A stretch of DNA of 64,000 nt from Phaeobacter sp. CECT 5382 (GTDB lineage Bacteria; Pseudomonadota; Alphaproteobacteria; Rhodobacterales; Rhodobacteraceae): NCBI RefSeq assembly GCF_001457775.1, contig NZ_CYSG01000012.1, positions 62,001-126,000 of the forward strand. The letters run 5' to 3'. Below, piece after piece: positions 20,158 through 28,844 of this stretch (positions are counted from its first letter, which is position 1; each line of letters begins with the position of its first letter). A program made the translations under genes and the position numbers. Below the pieces are notes generated by a model that did no database searches, had not been told where the DNA came from, and worked only from the letters and a program-made list of their open reading frames with translations.

Positions 20158-20739
20158 TCACGGTAGGTGATTGATACCTGCGCTGCTCCAGCGCCCTTTG
20201 GCAAAGTGCAGCTCGCTGACCGACAGATTGTCGATGCGGTGGGAAAAGGCAGCCTCTGCGCTGAGACCCTCGGCGCGTTGGATCTGGGTCAGGATCTGGC
20301 CGAAATGGCCGACGATGACCAGATCCTGGCCTGCATGGGTCGCAAGCAGCTGATCCACGGCATCATTGACGCGGGCGCAGACCTGGTTCCAGCTTTCGCC
20401 ACCGGGTGGTGTGGTTTCGCCGGGGGTTTCCCAATAGGCACGGATGCGGGTGGGGTCTTCGGCGTCGATCTCCTTCCAGCTGCGCAGCTCCCAGGCGCCG
20501 AAATGGATTTCGCGTAGGGCTGGCAGATGTGGCAGTCGGCGGCGCGCGCCCTGAATGGCGCTGGCGGTGTCAACGGCGCGGATCAGATCGGACGAGACCA
20601 CCAAGGCTTCGGGCGGCAGATGTGCTTTGAGGCGGGCGATTGCGGCAGTATCAGAGAGATCGGCCGGCAGATCGGACCAGCCAACCATGGTTTTGGCATG
20701 GGTCGGGCCATGGCGCACCAGAAACAGACGCGAACTCAT
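20158..20739 (-). CDS. Histidine phosphatase, possibly alpha-ribazole phosphatase (CobC-like)
   Basis: 193 residues. The phosphohistidine motif LVRHGPTHAK is at residues 6-15, SSDLIRAVDTA near 49-59 carries the second Arg, REIHFGAWELRSWKEI near 76-91 the acidic residue, and VIVGHFGQI near 140-148 the second His. The start overlaps the stop of cobU by four bases, so it is translated with the cobinamide kinase; this is the main reason to think of alpha-ribazole-5'-phosphate dephosphorylation in nucleotide-loop assembly. A general phosphatase remains possible. Confidence 0.8.
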   Translation of the reverse strand: MSSRLFLVRHGPTHAKTMVGWSDLPADLSDTAAIARLKAHLPPEALVVSSDLIRAVDTASAIQGARRRLPHLPALREIHFGAWELRSWKEIDAEDPTRIRAYWETPGETTPPGGESWNQVCARVNDAVDQLLATHAGQDLVIVGHFGQILTQIQRAEGLSAEAAFSHRIDNLSVSELHFAKGRWSSAGINHLP

Positions 20740-21254
20740 AGCGTGCCTTTCAGAACCAGTGGAAGGCCAGCCGTGACCTGGACCACGGTATCGGCGCGTT
20801 TGGCCAGCACGATGTTGAGCCGCCCCTGCGCCTCGCGGAACCGGCGCGCCAATGCATTTTCCGGCACGATGCCCAACCCGGTCTCGTTCGAGACGATCAC
20901 CAGCTCGGCAGTGCAGGCGTCGATCGCCTGAACAAGGGCGGCCTGAGCAGCGTCGATATCAGTGCCGGCCAGCAGGTGATTGGTCAGCCACATGGTGGCG
21001 CAATCCATCAGGCAGATCTTATCCTGTGTCAGATGCGGCAGAACGCGGGATGCGTCCAGAGGTTCTTCATAGGTGGTCCAGCCCTGCCCCCGCTGCAGCA
21101 GATGGCGGTCGATCTTAACTTGCATCTCTTCATCAAGTATTTGTGAAGTCGCCCAGTAAGATTTTGATTTCCCTGCGTTAACGCAGATTTCTTCGGCGAA
21201 TGCGGACTTGCCCGAGGCTGCGCCGCCCAGAATGAATGTGACAGGTGCCGACAA
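20736..21254 (-). CDS. cobU: Adenosylcobinamide kinase / adenosylcobinamide-phosphate guanylyltransferase
   Basis: 172 residues, normal for CobU/CobP. P-loop GGAASGKSAFAE is at residues 10-21, IDRHLLQRGQGWTTYEEP near 49-66 contains the histidine that carries GMP in this family, and LMDCATMWLTNHLL near 82-95 and VSNETGLGIVPEN near 121-133 are family blocks. It phosphorylates adenosylcobinamide and transfers GMP in late B12 assembly or salvage. No cobalamin riboswitch was recognised in the upstream spacer. Confidence 0.93.
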   Translation of the reverse strand: MSAPVTFILGGAASGKSAFAEEICVNAGKSKSYWATSQILDEEMQVKIDRHLLQRGQGWTTYEEPLDASRVLPHLTQDKICLMDCATMWLTNHLLAGTDIDAAQAALVQAIDACTAELVIVSNETGLGIVPENALARRFREAQGRLNIVLAKRADTVVQVTAGLPLVLKGTL

Positions 21255-21658
21255 GTTCTTTAGCCTTAGTTATGAACGGTTTCGCCATTCTGCGTACCCG
21301 CTGGAACGCCCCAAAACAAGGGCGAAGGCGGCGCAGGACCTTCATTGCGACCGCGACCTGTTCAAACCGGCGGCTCTGCAATCCTGGGCGGCCAGAACAA
21401 GGCAGCTCCCGTAGGTGCGGGTGGCCTTTCGTTTGATCACAGGTCTTACAACGCCGCGATAGTGATCGGTGTTGATACTGCGGTGGCTGACATAGCAAGA
21501 GGCGAGACTGTGCCGTGGCACAGCGCTGCGGAATTGCGGGACGACCGGCAAGACCACATGGGCCTTTGCGTGTGACGCTATTGATGGCTTTGTAACAAAC
21601 CTAAAACTGCCTGCCGACTTTTTCCGCGTTTTCAAGACGACAGATTCCGGGGGAAACA
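21255..21658. other. 404-base divergent spacer between cobU and rpoH2
   Basis: No convincing gene. A hairpin with AAGGC ... GCCTT outside and CCCG-TAGGTG-CGGG inside (21399-21428), followed by TTTCGTTT, looks terminator-like on the plus strand, but no plus-strand gene precedes it. I could not assign an RpoE-type or housekeeping promoter for rpoH2 with confidence, nor a B12 box for cobU. Confidence 0.4.
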
Positions 21659-22537
21659 ATGGCGCTTGACCACATCACTGCAAACCCACTGCCGAAACAG
21701 GCGATGAAGGCTGAACTGCTGGATGCCGAGACCGAGCGAGCACTGGCCTATGCCTGGCGCGACGAACGGGACGTGCAGGCGCTTCACCGCCTGATCAATG
21801 CCTATATGCGGTTGGCGATCTCGATGGCGTCAAAATACAAACGTTATGGCGCGCCGATGAATGACCTGATCCAGGAGGCGGGACTGGGATTGATGAAAGC
21901 GGCGGACAAGTTCGACCCGGATCGCGGGGTGCGGTTTTCCACCTATGCGGTCTGGTGGATCAAGGCCTCGATCCAAGACTATGTTATGCGCAACTGGTCC
22001 ATGGTGCGCACCGGGTCGACCTCGTCGCAGAAATCGCTGTTTTTCAATATGCGCCGGGTGCAGGCGCAACTGGAACGTCAGGCCGATGTTGAAGGGGACA
22101 AGCTGGACAAACACCAGCTGCATCAACAGATCGCCAGCGAGATTGGTGTGCCGCTTCGGGATGTGGAAATGATGGATGGCCGCCTTTCGGGCGCAGATTT
22201 TTCACTAAATGCCGTCCAGTCTAGCGAGGCCGAGGGGCGTGAATGGATTGACGCCCTGGAAGACGACAGTATCCAGGCGGCCGAGCAGGTCGAGGGCGAT
22301 CACGACCGGCAGCAACTACGCAAATGGCTGGTGGAGGCGATGCAGGGGCTTAGCCCGCGCGAACGCTTCATTGTTGTGGCACGCAAACTAAAAGATCCGC
22401 CGCGCACCCTCGAGGATCTGGGGCGTGAGTTGCAGCTGTCAAAAGAACGTGTGCGCCAGCTGGAGGCGGGTTCTTTTCAGAAAATGCGAAAAACGCTTGA
22501 AAGACGGTCCCGTGAGGTGCAAAACCTGCTTTCATGA
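21659..22537 (+). CDS. rpoH2: RNA polymerase sigma factor RpoH2 (sigma-32 family)
   Basis: 292 residues. Region 2 is well preserved (YMRLAISMASKYKRYGAPMNDLIQEAGLGLMKAADKFDPDRGVRFSTYAVWWIKASIQDYVMRNWSMVR in parts) with an RpoH box SSQKSLFFNMRRVQAQ near residues 122-137, and region 4 ends RTLEDLGRELQLSKERVRQLEAGSFQKMRKTL. The sequence type is the alphaproteobacterial RpoHII, which in Rhodobacter works with RpoE in singlet-oxygen and oxidative stress. ATG 21659 follows GGGGGAAACA. Its stop overlaps chaN by four bases. Confidence 0.9.
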   Translation: MALDHITANPLPKQAMKAELLDAETERALAYAWRDERDVQALHRLINAYMRLAISMASKYKRYGAPMNDLIQEAGLGLMKAADKFDPDRGVRFSTYAVWWIKASIQDYVMRNWSMVRTGSTSSQKSLFFNMRRVQAQLERQADVEGDKLDKHQLHQQIASEIGVPLRDVEMMDGRLSGADFSLNAVQSSEAEGREWIDALEDDSIQAAEQVEGDHDRQQLRKWLVEAMQGLSPRERFIVVARKLKDPPRTLEDLGRELQLSKERVRQLEAGSFQKMRKTLERRSREVQNLLS

Positions 22538-23514
22538 GAAAACTTAGTTTTTTAGTCGGAATTGAATCCGCACTGTCGTTCGCAAAGTCCCCGGTCGCCT
22601 CCCTGTTAGCGCCCCCGGCAGTGTCCGTGTCAGCCCTGCTCTGGGTGGCGGGCTTTGCCCTGTCAGTCCCTTTTACCCTGTCAGTCCCGACTGTCGCGCA
22701 GGCTGTGGAAGCCGCGACTAAGCCCCATGATGGGGTGGCTCTGGGTCAAGCGGAAGTCGCGGGGTTGGCTGAACAGCTGGCCCAAAAGCTGTCTGGTGCG
22801 GATGTCATTGTCTTGGGCGAGGTCCACGACAATGCTCAACACCATGCGCTTCAGTCGCAGCTGGTCCAGGTCCTGCAGCCATCTGCCGTTGTCTGGGAGA
22901 TGATCACGCAGGCGCAGGCGGAGACCCTCACACCGGAACTTTTGCTCAGTTCTGAGCGGACTGCGCAGGCGCTGGACTGGGATACATCGGGCTGGCCGGA
23001 TTTTGCGCTCTATGCGCCGGTGTTTCAGGCGGCAGCCAATGTTCCGCACTATGGTGCGCTGGTGCCGCGCGCTGCATCACAGGCCGCGCTGCAGGCGGGG
23101 GTTGCCAGTCATTTCGGTGCTGATGCCGCGCGTTTCGGTCTGGACCGGCCCCTGGCAGAGGCCGAGCAGGCCGAGCGTGAAGCGGACCAGCTGGCCAATC
23201 ACTGTAATGCCATGCCTGCTGAGATGTTGCCGATGCTGGTTGATTTTCAACGCCTGCGCGACACCAGCCTTGCTGCGGTCGCCGAGCGGGCATTTATCCA
23301 AAAAGGTGGCCCGGTGGTGGTGATCACCGGCAATGGCCATGCCCGCACGGATCGCGGCCTTCCGGTCTACTTGTCCAGAGCTGCACCGGATCTGGTGATC
23401 CACAGCCTCGGTCAGATGGAGGCGGGGCAGATCAGCGGGGTCTTTGATCTTTTGGCCAATGCGCCTGCTGTTGACCGTCCGGATTCCTGCCTGGCATTTT
23501 CAAACAGCAAATAG
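22534..23514 (+). CDS. ChaN-family (haem-binding uptake-like) protein
   Basis: 326 residues, translationally coupled to rpoH2 through ATGA. The N-terminus has a long hydrophobic stretch (PAVSVSALLWVAGFALSVPFTLSVPTVAQA) consistent with export. The ChaN/EreA-like core is present: DVIVLGEVHDNAQHHALQSQLV near residues 90-111 and GGPVVVITGNGHARTDRGLPVYL near 267-289, the two conserved histidine-bearing motifs. ChaN of Campylobacter binds haem; the role beside an oxidative-stress sigma factor could be haem handling, but that is inference. Confidence 0.75.
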   Translation: MRKLSFLVGIESALSFAKSPVASLLAPPAVSVSALLWVAGFALSVPFTLSVPTVAQAVEAATKPHDGVALGQAEVAGLAEQLAQKLSGADVIVLGEVHDNAQHHALQSQLVQVLQPSAVVWEMITQAQAETLTPELLLSSERTAQALDWDTSGWPDFALYAPVFQAAANVPHYGALVPRAASQAALQAGVASHFGADAARFGLDRPLAEAEQAEREADQLANHCNAMPAEMLPMLVDFQRLRDTSLAAVAERAFIQKGGPVVVITGNGHARTDRGLPVYLSRAAPDLVIHSLGQMEAGQISGVFDLLANAPAVDRPDSCLAFSNSK

Positions 23515-23670
23515 CCAGCGCAGCTCCCCCGCTGTCTGACTGCCCCGGCGAGTTCTGCGATGCCTGTGGTGGGTGGATCCGCAAAAGCGTTTCACACTTT
23601 GCTGCGCAGGCGGTAGGGTCGCTTTTGACTTCGGGGCCTGGCTACAATTGGGCCCAAAGAAGATCGGGGT

Positions 23671-23690
23671 GGGCAAATTGGGGCAAATTG
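23671..23690 (+). repeat. 10-bp tandem duplication upstream of coaBC
   Basis: GGGCAAATTG occurs twice in perfect tandem, directly followed by GGGGTTGAGC and the coaBC start codon. It could alter spacing between promoter or ribosome-binding site and the start. Confidence 0.7.
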
Positions 23691-23699
23691 GGGTTGAGC

Positions 23700-24914
23700 A
23701 TGGCGCTGGCTGGAAAACACATTCTTCTGATCATTGGCGGCGGCATCGCGGCCTATAAATCTCTGGAGCTGATCCGTCGCCTGCAGGATCAGGGTGCTTC
23801 GGTCAGCCCGGTCCTGACCCGGGCAGGCGAAGAATTTGTCACGCCGCTGTCGGTCTCTGCTCTGGCAGGACGCGCAGTACACCGGGATCTGTTTGATCTG
23901 ACCTCTGAGGCCGAGATGGGCCATATCCAGCTGTCGCGCAGTGCGGATCTGGTGGTGGTGGCCCCGGCCACGGCAGATCTGATGGCAAAGATGGCGCAGG
24001 GGCTGGCCAATGATCTGGCCTCGACCCTGCTGTTGGCGACCGATACGCGGGTTCTGGTGGCCCCGGCGATGAATGTGCGCATGTGGGAGCATGCGGCGAC
24101 CCAGCGCAACATAGAGAGGCTGCGCGGCGATGGTATCGAGTTCGTTGGTCCTAATGAAGGCAACATGGCCTGTGGTGAATTCGGCCCCGGCCGCATGGCC
24201 GAGCCGGATGAGATTGTCGTGGCGATTGCCGCGCATTTCAATCCAGAGCGCGTAGGGAAAGGTGCACTGACTGGGCGCCGTATTCTGGTGACCTCTGGCC
24301 CGACACATGAGCCGATCGATCCGGTGCGCTATATTGCCAACCGCTCCTCTGGGGCGCAGGGCAGCGCATTGGCCCGTGCTCTGCGCGACCAAGGGGCGGA
24401 TGTGGTGTTTATCACGGGCCCGGCAGAGGTCCGGCCCCCCGAGGGGGTAGAGGTCGTGGCGGTCGAGAGCGCGCTTGAGATGGAGGCGGCAGTGCAGGCC
24501 GCGCTGCCTGTGGATGTCGGTGTCTTTGCAGCTGCGGTGGCCGATTGGCGCGTCGCCAGTGCCTCTGATCGCAAGCTAAAGAAATCAAAAGACGGCTTGC
24601 CCGTGCTGGAGTTTGCCGAAAACCCCGACATCCTGAAAGCTGTGTCGCAGATGGGCGCGGGGCGTCCGCCGCTGGTTGTCGGCTTTGCCGCCGAGACAAA
24701 CGACGTGGTCGAAAATGCCACTGCCAAACGGCTGCGCAAGGGCTGTGACTGGATTGTCGCCAATGATGTGTCACCTGCAACCGGCATCATGGGAGGCCGC
24801 GAAAACGCGGTGGTGCTGATCTCGGAGCAAGGCGCTGAAGCCTGGCCGCGCATGGGCAAGGACGAAGTCGCTGTCAGATTGACGCAAAGAATTGCTGAGG
24901 CGCTCGAGGCCTGA
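23700..24914 (+). CDS. coaBC: Phosphopantothenoylcysteine decarboxylase / phosphopantothenate-cysteine ligase
   Basis: 404 residues from ATG 23700 (MALAGKHILLIIGGGIAAYKSLELIRRL); the frame extends to 23625 but the CoaC domain begins here. CoaC features: GGGIAAYK, MGHIQLSRSADLVVVAPATADLMAKMA, the PAMNxxMW motif as APAMNVRMW near residues 121-129, and ACGEFGPGRMAEP with the active-site cysteine near 158-170. CoaB follows with RRILVTSGPTHEPIDPVRYIANRSSG and SDRKLKKSKDG bearing the catalytic Lys region. It makes phosphopantetheine from phosphopantothenate in CoA synthesis, with dut 81 bases downstream, a common pairing. Confidence 0.95.
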   Translation: MALAGKHILLIIGGGIAAYKSLELIRRLQDQGASVSPVLTRAGEEFVTPLSVSALAGRAVHRDLFDLTSEAEMGHIQLSRSADLVVVAPATADLMAKMAQGLANDLASTLLLATDTRVLVAPAMNVRMWEHAATQRNIERLRGDGIEFVGPNEGNMACGEFGPGRMAEPDEIVVAIAAHFNPERVGKGALTGRRILVTSGPTHEPIDPVRYIANRSSGAQGSALARALRDQGADVVFITGPAEVRPPEGVEVVAVESALEMEAAVQAALPVDVGVFAAAVADWRVASASDRKLKKSKDGLPVLEFAENPDILKAVSQMGAGRPPLVVGFAAETNDVVENATAKRLRKGCDWIVANDVSPATGIMGGRENAVVLISEQGAEAWPRMGKDEVAVRLTQRIAEALEA

Positions 24915-24995
24915 GGTCGACCCGGTCTGGTAACGCGAGGGAAGGGCAGCTTTCAATAATCGGCTAGAATAGTCAGCACAACACGAGGATATGAC

Positions 24996-25451
24996 ATGGT
25001 TGAAATCCGTGTGATCTATGACGAAGGCGCGGATCAGAACCTGCCTTTGCCTGCCTATGAAACCCCCGGCGCTGCCGGTGCAGATCTGCGGGCCAACCTG
25101 CCGGATCGGCAGAAAATTACTCTGGCACCCGGTGGTCGTGCTCTGGTGCCGACGGGGCTGCGGATTGAGATCCCCGCAGGCTATGAGGTGCAGATCCGCC
25201 CGCGTTCGGGACTGGCGCTGAAACATGGCATCACCCTGCCCAACAGTCCCGGCACCATCGACAGTGACTATCGCGGGCCATTGGGTGTTATCGTGATGAA
25301 CGCCGGTGAGGTCGCGTTTGAAATCAGCCACGGCGACAGAATTGCCCAGATGGTTGTGGCGCCAGTTGTGCAGGCGCAGTTTACGCAGGCAACGGCGCTC
25401 GAAGACAGCGCGCGTGGCAGTGGTGGTTTTGGCTCCACCGGGGTTGGCTGA
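24996..25451 (+). CDS. dut: dUTP diphosphatase
   Basis: 151 residues, a trimeric dUTPase subunit. The five family motifs can be read: [43 protein letters not shown], and [10 protein letters not shown] at the C-terminus. It hydrolyses dUTP to dUMP, keeping uracil out of DNA and feeding dTMP synthesis. Its stop shares one base with the next start (TGATG), so the membrane-anchored MoeB gene is translationally coupled. Confidence 0.96.
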   Translation: MVEIRVIYDEGADQNLPLPAYETPGAAGADLRANLPDRQKITLAPGGRALVPTGLRIEIPAGYEVQIRPRSGLALKHGITLPNSPGTIDSDYRGPLGVIVMNAGEVAFEISHGDRIAQMVVAPVVQAQFTQATALEDSARGSGGFGSTGVG

Positions 25452-26506
25452 TGCTGCGAATTCTGGCACTGGCGGCATTTATCTGGTGGGGCGGCGGCTT
25501 TCTGGGCTGGTCGCGGGCGCTGCGTGCGTCTTTGCTTTTGGTGCTGTTTACAGCTGTGCTCGCGCTACAGCTTACCCTGCCGCAGGGGCACAGCCTACGC
25601 GAAGCTACTGGCGGATCTGTCCAGCCATGGCTGATCCTGGGCACAATTGCCCTCTTGGCGGCGGGCTACGGGTGGATTATCTCAAAGCTAAAGAAGCGCG
25701 CGCAACCCAAAGCAAGCTTAGGATCAGCCAGTCGCATGTCACATACTCCGCCTCTGTTTTCCGACATCGAACTTAACCGCTATGCTCGCCACATCGTCCT
25801 GCGGGAACTGGGTGGGCCGGGGCAGAAAAAACTCAAACAGGCGCGGGTTCTGGTGATCGGAGCAGGCGGGCTGGGCGCACCTGCGCTGCAATATCTGGCG
25901 GCTGCCGGGGTTGGCACCATCGGTGTGATTGACGATGACGAGGTGGAAAACGCCAATCTGCAACGTCAGGTCATTCACCGCGATGCAGATATTGGCATGC
26001 CCAAGGTCTTTTCGGCCGAAGCTGCAATGAAGGCGCAAAACCCCTATGTCGAGGTGCGGCCTTTTCACCGGCGCCTAACCGAAGACATCGCAGCGGACCT
26101 GTTTACAGAGTTTGATCTGATCCTAGATGGAACGGATAATTTCGAAACCCGCTATCTGGTCAATCGCATGGCGGTGCGACTGGGCAAGCCGCTGATTTCC
26201 GGGGCTTTGTCGCAATGGGAAGGCCAGCTGAGCCTGTTTCACCCGAAACAGGGTGGGCCCTGTTATCAATGCATCTTTCCCGAAGCTCCGGCCGCCGGGC
26301 TGGCACCGTCTTGTTCTGAGGCCGGCGTGATTGGGCCACTTCCGGGCGTGGTCGGCGCCATGATGGCGGTCGAGGCAATCAAGCAGATCACAGGGGCCGG
26401 CGCGGTTCTGCGCGGCGAGATGCTGATTTATGATGCGCTCTATGGCGAAAGCCGCAAGATCCGCCTTTCTAACCGGCAGGATTGCCCAATTTGTGGGGCT
26501 GCGTAA
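25451..26506 (+). CDS. Membrane-anchored MoeB/ThiF-family adenylyltransferase
   Basis: 351 residues. Residues 1-85 hold two hydrophobic segments (ILALAAFIWWGGGFLGWSRALRASLLLVLFTAVLALQL in parts and WLILGTIALLAAGYGWIIS) and a basic linker; the E1-like domain starts near 97 (LFSDIELNRYARHIVLRELGG). ATP-binding VLVIGAGGLGAPALQYLAAAG, the Arg/Asn segment NLQRQVIHRDADIG, DGTDNFETRYLVN and zinc cysteines CYQC and CPIC are all present. The domain adenylates the C-terminal glycine of MoaD or ThiS. An N-terminal membrane anchor is not part of classical MoeB, though the fusion appears to be a Rhodobacterales habit. An internal ATG (MSHTPPLFSD) could also give a soluble form. Confidence 0.85.
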   Translation: MLRILALAAFIWWGGGFLGWSRALRASLLLVLFTAVLALQLTLPQGHSLREATGGSVQPWLILGTIALLAAGYGWIISKLKKRAQPKASLGSASRMSHTPPLFSDIELNRYARHIVLRELGGPGQKKLKQARVLVIGAGGLGAPALQYLAAAGVGTIGVIDDDEVENANLQRQVIHRDADIGMPKVFSAEAAMKAQNPYVEVRPFHRRLTEDIAADLFTEFDLILDGTDNFETRYLVNRMAVRLGKPLISGALSQWEGQLSLFHPKQGGPCYQCIFPEAPAAGLAPSCSEAGVIGPLPGVVGAMMAVEAIKQITGAGAVLRGEMLIYDALYGESRKIRLSNRQDCPICGAA

Positions 26507-26589
26507 CCATAGCTGCGCCTGACGGTTTGCTTGCATGACCGCAGGCTTGTCTATTCTGCACCCCCCGGTTTCTGTACGCATTCGACCGG

Positions 26590-26683
26590 CCAAAAAAACG
26601 CAACCGCCGCGCGCCTTGGCGCGCGGCCACGCCCAACAGTAAGGCGGCATCTTTGATGCCGTTGGCGCTGGTGGGAGCCCCCC
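26590..26683 (-). repeat. Structured intergenic element, copy C
   Basis: Read on the minus strand: GGGGGGCTCCCACC (26683-26670), nine bases, hairpin GGCATC-AAA-GATGCC (26660-26646), eight bases, GTTGGGC (26637-26631), three bases, a 10-bp G+C hairpin (26627-26618 with 26615-26606), then GGTTGCG and a run of seven T. This copy ends as a convincing intrinsic terminator. It lies between two plus-strand genes, so it does not terminate either neighbour in the obvious way. Confidence 0.75.
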
Positions 26684-26729
26684 TGTCCAGATCTTGCGGT
26701 CCAGGCCCGGCGCTGATTTCCGCTGAGCT

Positions 26730-26780
26730 TTATGCTTTGATGAACCACTCGCGCGCCAGCGGATTGCGGCCATCTTCCAT
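26730..26780 (-). CDS. Possible 16-residue peptide upstream of element copy C
   Basis: ATG at 26780 on the minus strand is preceded by AGGAGG with nine bases spacing and opens a 16-codon frame ending TAA (MEDGRNPLAREWFIKA). It is followed 46 bases later by the structured element whose end looks like an intrinsic terminator, so a short transcript from near the dcp start would contain peptide, element and terminator. No promoter was identified and the peptide is not one I recognise; it may be a remnant or chance. Confidence 0.25.
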   Translation of the reverse strand: MEDGRNPLAREWFIKA

Positions 26781-26815
26781 TGGGGCTAGCCTCCTGCGCA
26801 AAGGAGAACGCTTCG

Positions 26816-28831
26816 ATGACAAACCCCCTCTTGGCCCATTGGGACACCGCTTTTGAAATTGCCCCTTTCGACCAGATTTCGGATGCGGATTTTGCCCCCG
26901 CGCTGGATGTGGCCCTCAGCCAGCACAAGGCTGAGATCGCGCAGATCGCCACTAACCCGGAACCTGCGACCTTTGCCAATGTGATCGAAGCGCTGGAAAC
27001 CCCAAGTCGAGGGTTGGAGCAGGTTCTTTCGGTGTTTTTTACGGTCGCCGGGGCCGACAGCAATCCACAACGCGAAGAACTGCAGCGAGAATTCTCGCCC
27101 AAACTGGCCGCGCATTTCTCCGAAATCACAGCAAACAAAGCGCTTTTCGCGCGGGTAAATGCGGTTTGGGAACAGCGCGATCAACTGGATCTCACACCGG
27201 AAAAAAGCCGGGTTCTGATGCTGACGCATCGCGGCTTTGTCCGGGGGGGGGCAGCCTTGGAAGGCGCGCAGGATCAGCGGATGCAGGCGATCAAGGGTCG
27301 CCTTGCCACCTTGGGGACCGAATTCACCCAAAACCTGCTCGCGGATGAACGCGACTGGTTCATGGAACTGTCAGAAGCGGATCTCGAGGGGCTGCCCGAT
27401 TTCGTGATCTCGGCGGCGCGGGCCGCCGGGGCGGAAAAAGGTGCCGCAGGCCCGGTTGTGACGCTGTCGCGTTCGATCATCACGCCGTTTTTACAGTTTT
27501 CGCCACGCCGCGATTTGCGCCAAAAGGCATTTGTGGCTTGGGCCGCGCGTGGTGCCAATGGCGGCGCAACGGACAACCGCGCGATTGCCGCCGAAATCCT
27601 GGCCTTGCGGGCGGAACGGGCGACTCTTTTGGGCTATGACAGCTTTGCTGACTACAAGCTGGAAACCGAAATGGCCAAGACACCGGCAGCGGTGCGCGCC
27701 CTGCTGATGGATGTTTGGAAACCGGCCAAAGCCCAAGCCGAAGCCGATGCCGAAGTGCTGGCGCGGATGATGCATGAGGATGGTGTCAATGGCGATCTGG
27801 AACCTTGGGACTGGCGTTACTATGCCGCCAAGCGCCGCAAGGCCGAACACGATCTGGACGAGGCGGAGCTGAAGCCCTATTTGCAGCTGGACCGCATGAT
27901 CGAGGCCAGTTTCGCCTGCGCCAACCGGTTGTTCGGGCTGGAATTCGCGCCTCTGGATGTCCCGCTTTATCACCCGGATTGCCGCGCCTGGGAGGTCACG
28001 CGCGATGGTAAACATCTGGCGGTGTTTATTGGCGACTATTTTGCGCGTGGATCGAAACGGTCGGGGGCCTGGTGTTCGGCGATGCGCAGTCAGGCGAAGT
28101 TCCCAAAAGAGCAGACACCGATTGTCATCAATGTCTGCAACTTTGCCAAGGGCGACCCAGCGCTTTTGTCCTGGGATGATGCGCGGACGCTGTTTCACGA
28201 ATTTGGTCATGCGCTGCATCAGATGCTGTCAAATGTCAGCTATGAAAGCATCTCTGGCACATCCGTGGCGCGTGATTTTGTGGAACTGCCCAGCCAGCTT
28301 TATGAACACTGGCTGGAGGTGCCGGAGGTTCTGGGAGAGTTTGCAACCCATGCGCAAACCGGCGCGGCAATGCCGCCGGAACTGCTGAAAAAAGTGCTTG
28401 GCGCTGCGACCTTTGACATGGGTTTCCAGACGGTGGAATATGTGGCGTCAGCACTTGTAGATCTGGCCTTTCATGAGGGCGCGGCACCTCAGGATGTGAT
28501 GGCGAAACAAGCAGAGGTGCTGCAGGATATCGGCATGCCCCATGCCATCGCCATGCGCCATGCAAGCCCGCAATTTGCGCATGTGTTTTCGGGCGATGGC
28601 TATTCGTCCGGCTACTACAGCTACATGTGGTCCGAAGTCATGGATGCCGATGCCTTTGCCGCCTTCGAAGAAGCGGGGGGGGCGTTTGATCCGGAACGGG
28701 CTGCAGCCCTGGAGAAATACATTCTCTCTACCGGTGGTTCGGTAGATCCAGCCGAGCTGTATACCGCCTTTCGCGGCCGTTTGCCGGGCGTAGAGGCGCT
28801 GCTCAAAGGGCGCGGATTGGCGGCGAAATAG
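26816..28831 (+). CDS. dcp: M3-family peptidyl-dipeptidase
   Basis: 671 residues from ATG 26816, which follows AAAGGAGAACG; the longer frame from 26780 is rejected. The zinc site is TLFHEFGHALHQMLSN (HExxH) near residues 458-473 with the third ligand in DFVELPSQLYEHW downstream. The N-terminus (NPLLAHWDTAFEIAPFDQI) and length fit Dcp better than oligopeptidase A. It is a cytoplasmic or periplasmic dipeptidyl carboxypeptidase; no signal peptide is visible, so cytoplasmic is likely. Confidence 0.9.
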   Translation: MTNPLLAHWDTAFEIAPFDQISDADFAPALDVALSQHKAEIAQIATNPEPATFANVIEALETPSRGLEQVLSVFFTVAGADSNPQREELQREFSPKLAAHFSEITANKALFARVNAVWEQRDQLDLTPEKSRVLMLTHRGFVRGGAALEGAQDQRMQAIKGRLATLGTEFTQNLLADERDWFMELSEADLEGLPDFVISAARAAGAEKGAAGPVVTLSRSIITPFLQFSPRRDLRQKAFVAWAARGANGGATDNRAIAAEILALRAERATLLGYDSFADYKLETEMAKTPAAVRALLMDVWKPAKAQAEADAEVLARMMHEDGVNGDLEPWDWRYYAAKRRKAEHDLDEAELKPYLQLDRMIEASFACANRLFGLEFAPLDVPLYHPDCRAWEVTRDGKHLAVFIGDYFARGSKRSGAWCSAMRSQAKFPKEQTPIVINVCNFAKGDPALLSWDDARTLFHEFGHALHQMLSNVSYESISGTSVARDFVELPSQLYEHWLEVPEVLGEFATHAQTGAAMPPELLKKVLGAATFDMGFQTVEYVASALVDLAFHEGAAPQDVMAKQAEVLQDIGMPHAIAMRHASPQFAHVFSGDGYSSGYYSYMWSEVMDADAFAAFEEAGGAFDPERAAALEKYILSTGGSVDPAELYTAFRGRLPGVEALLKGRGLAAK

Positions 28832-28844
28832 GAGTTCTTGTGAG

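Noticed and set aside
21255-21658. Cobalamin riboswitch before cobU
   Set aside because: I searched the minus strand for a B12-box-like segment and the flanking helices and did not find a convincing one.
21560-21658. RNA thermometer or RpoE promoter at rpoH2
   Set aside because: No clear helix hiding the ribosome-binding site and no good TGATCC/TAAGA-type pair could be recognised by eye.
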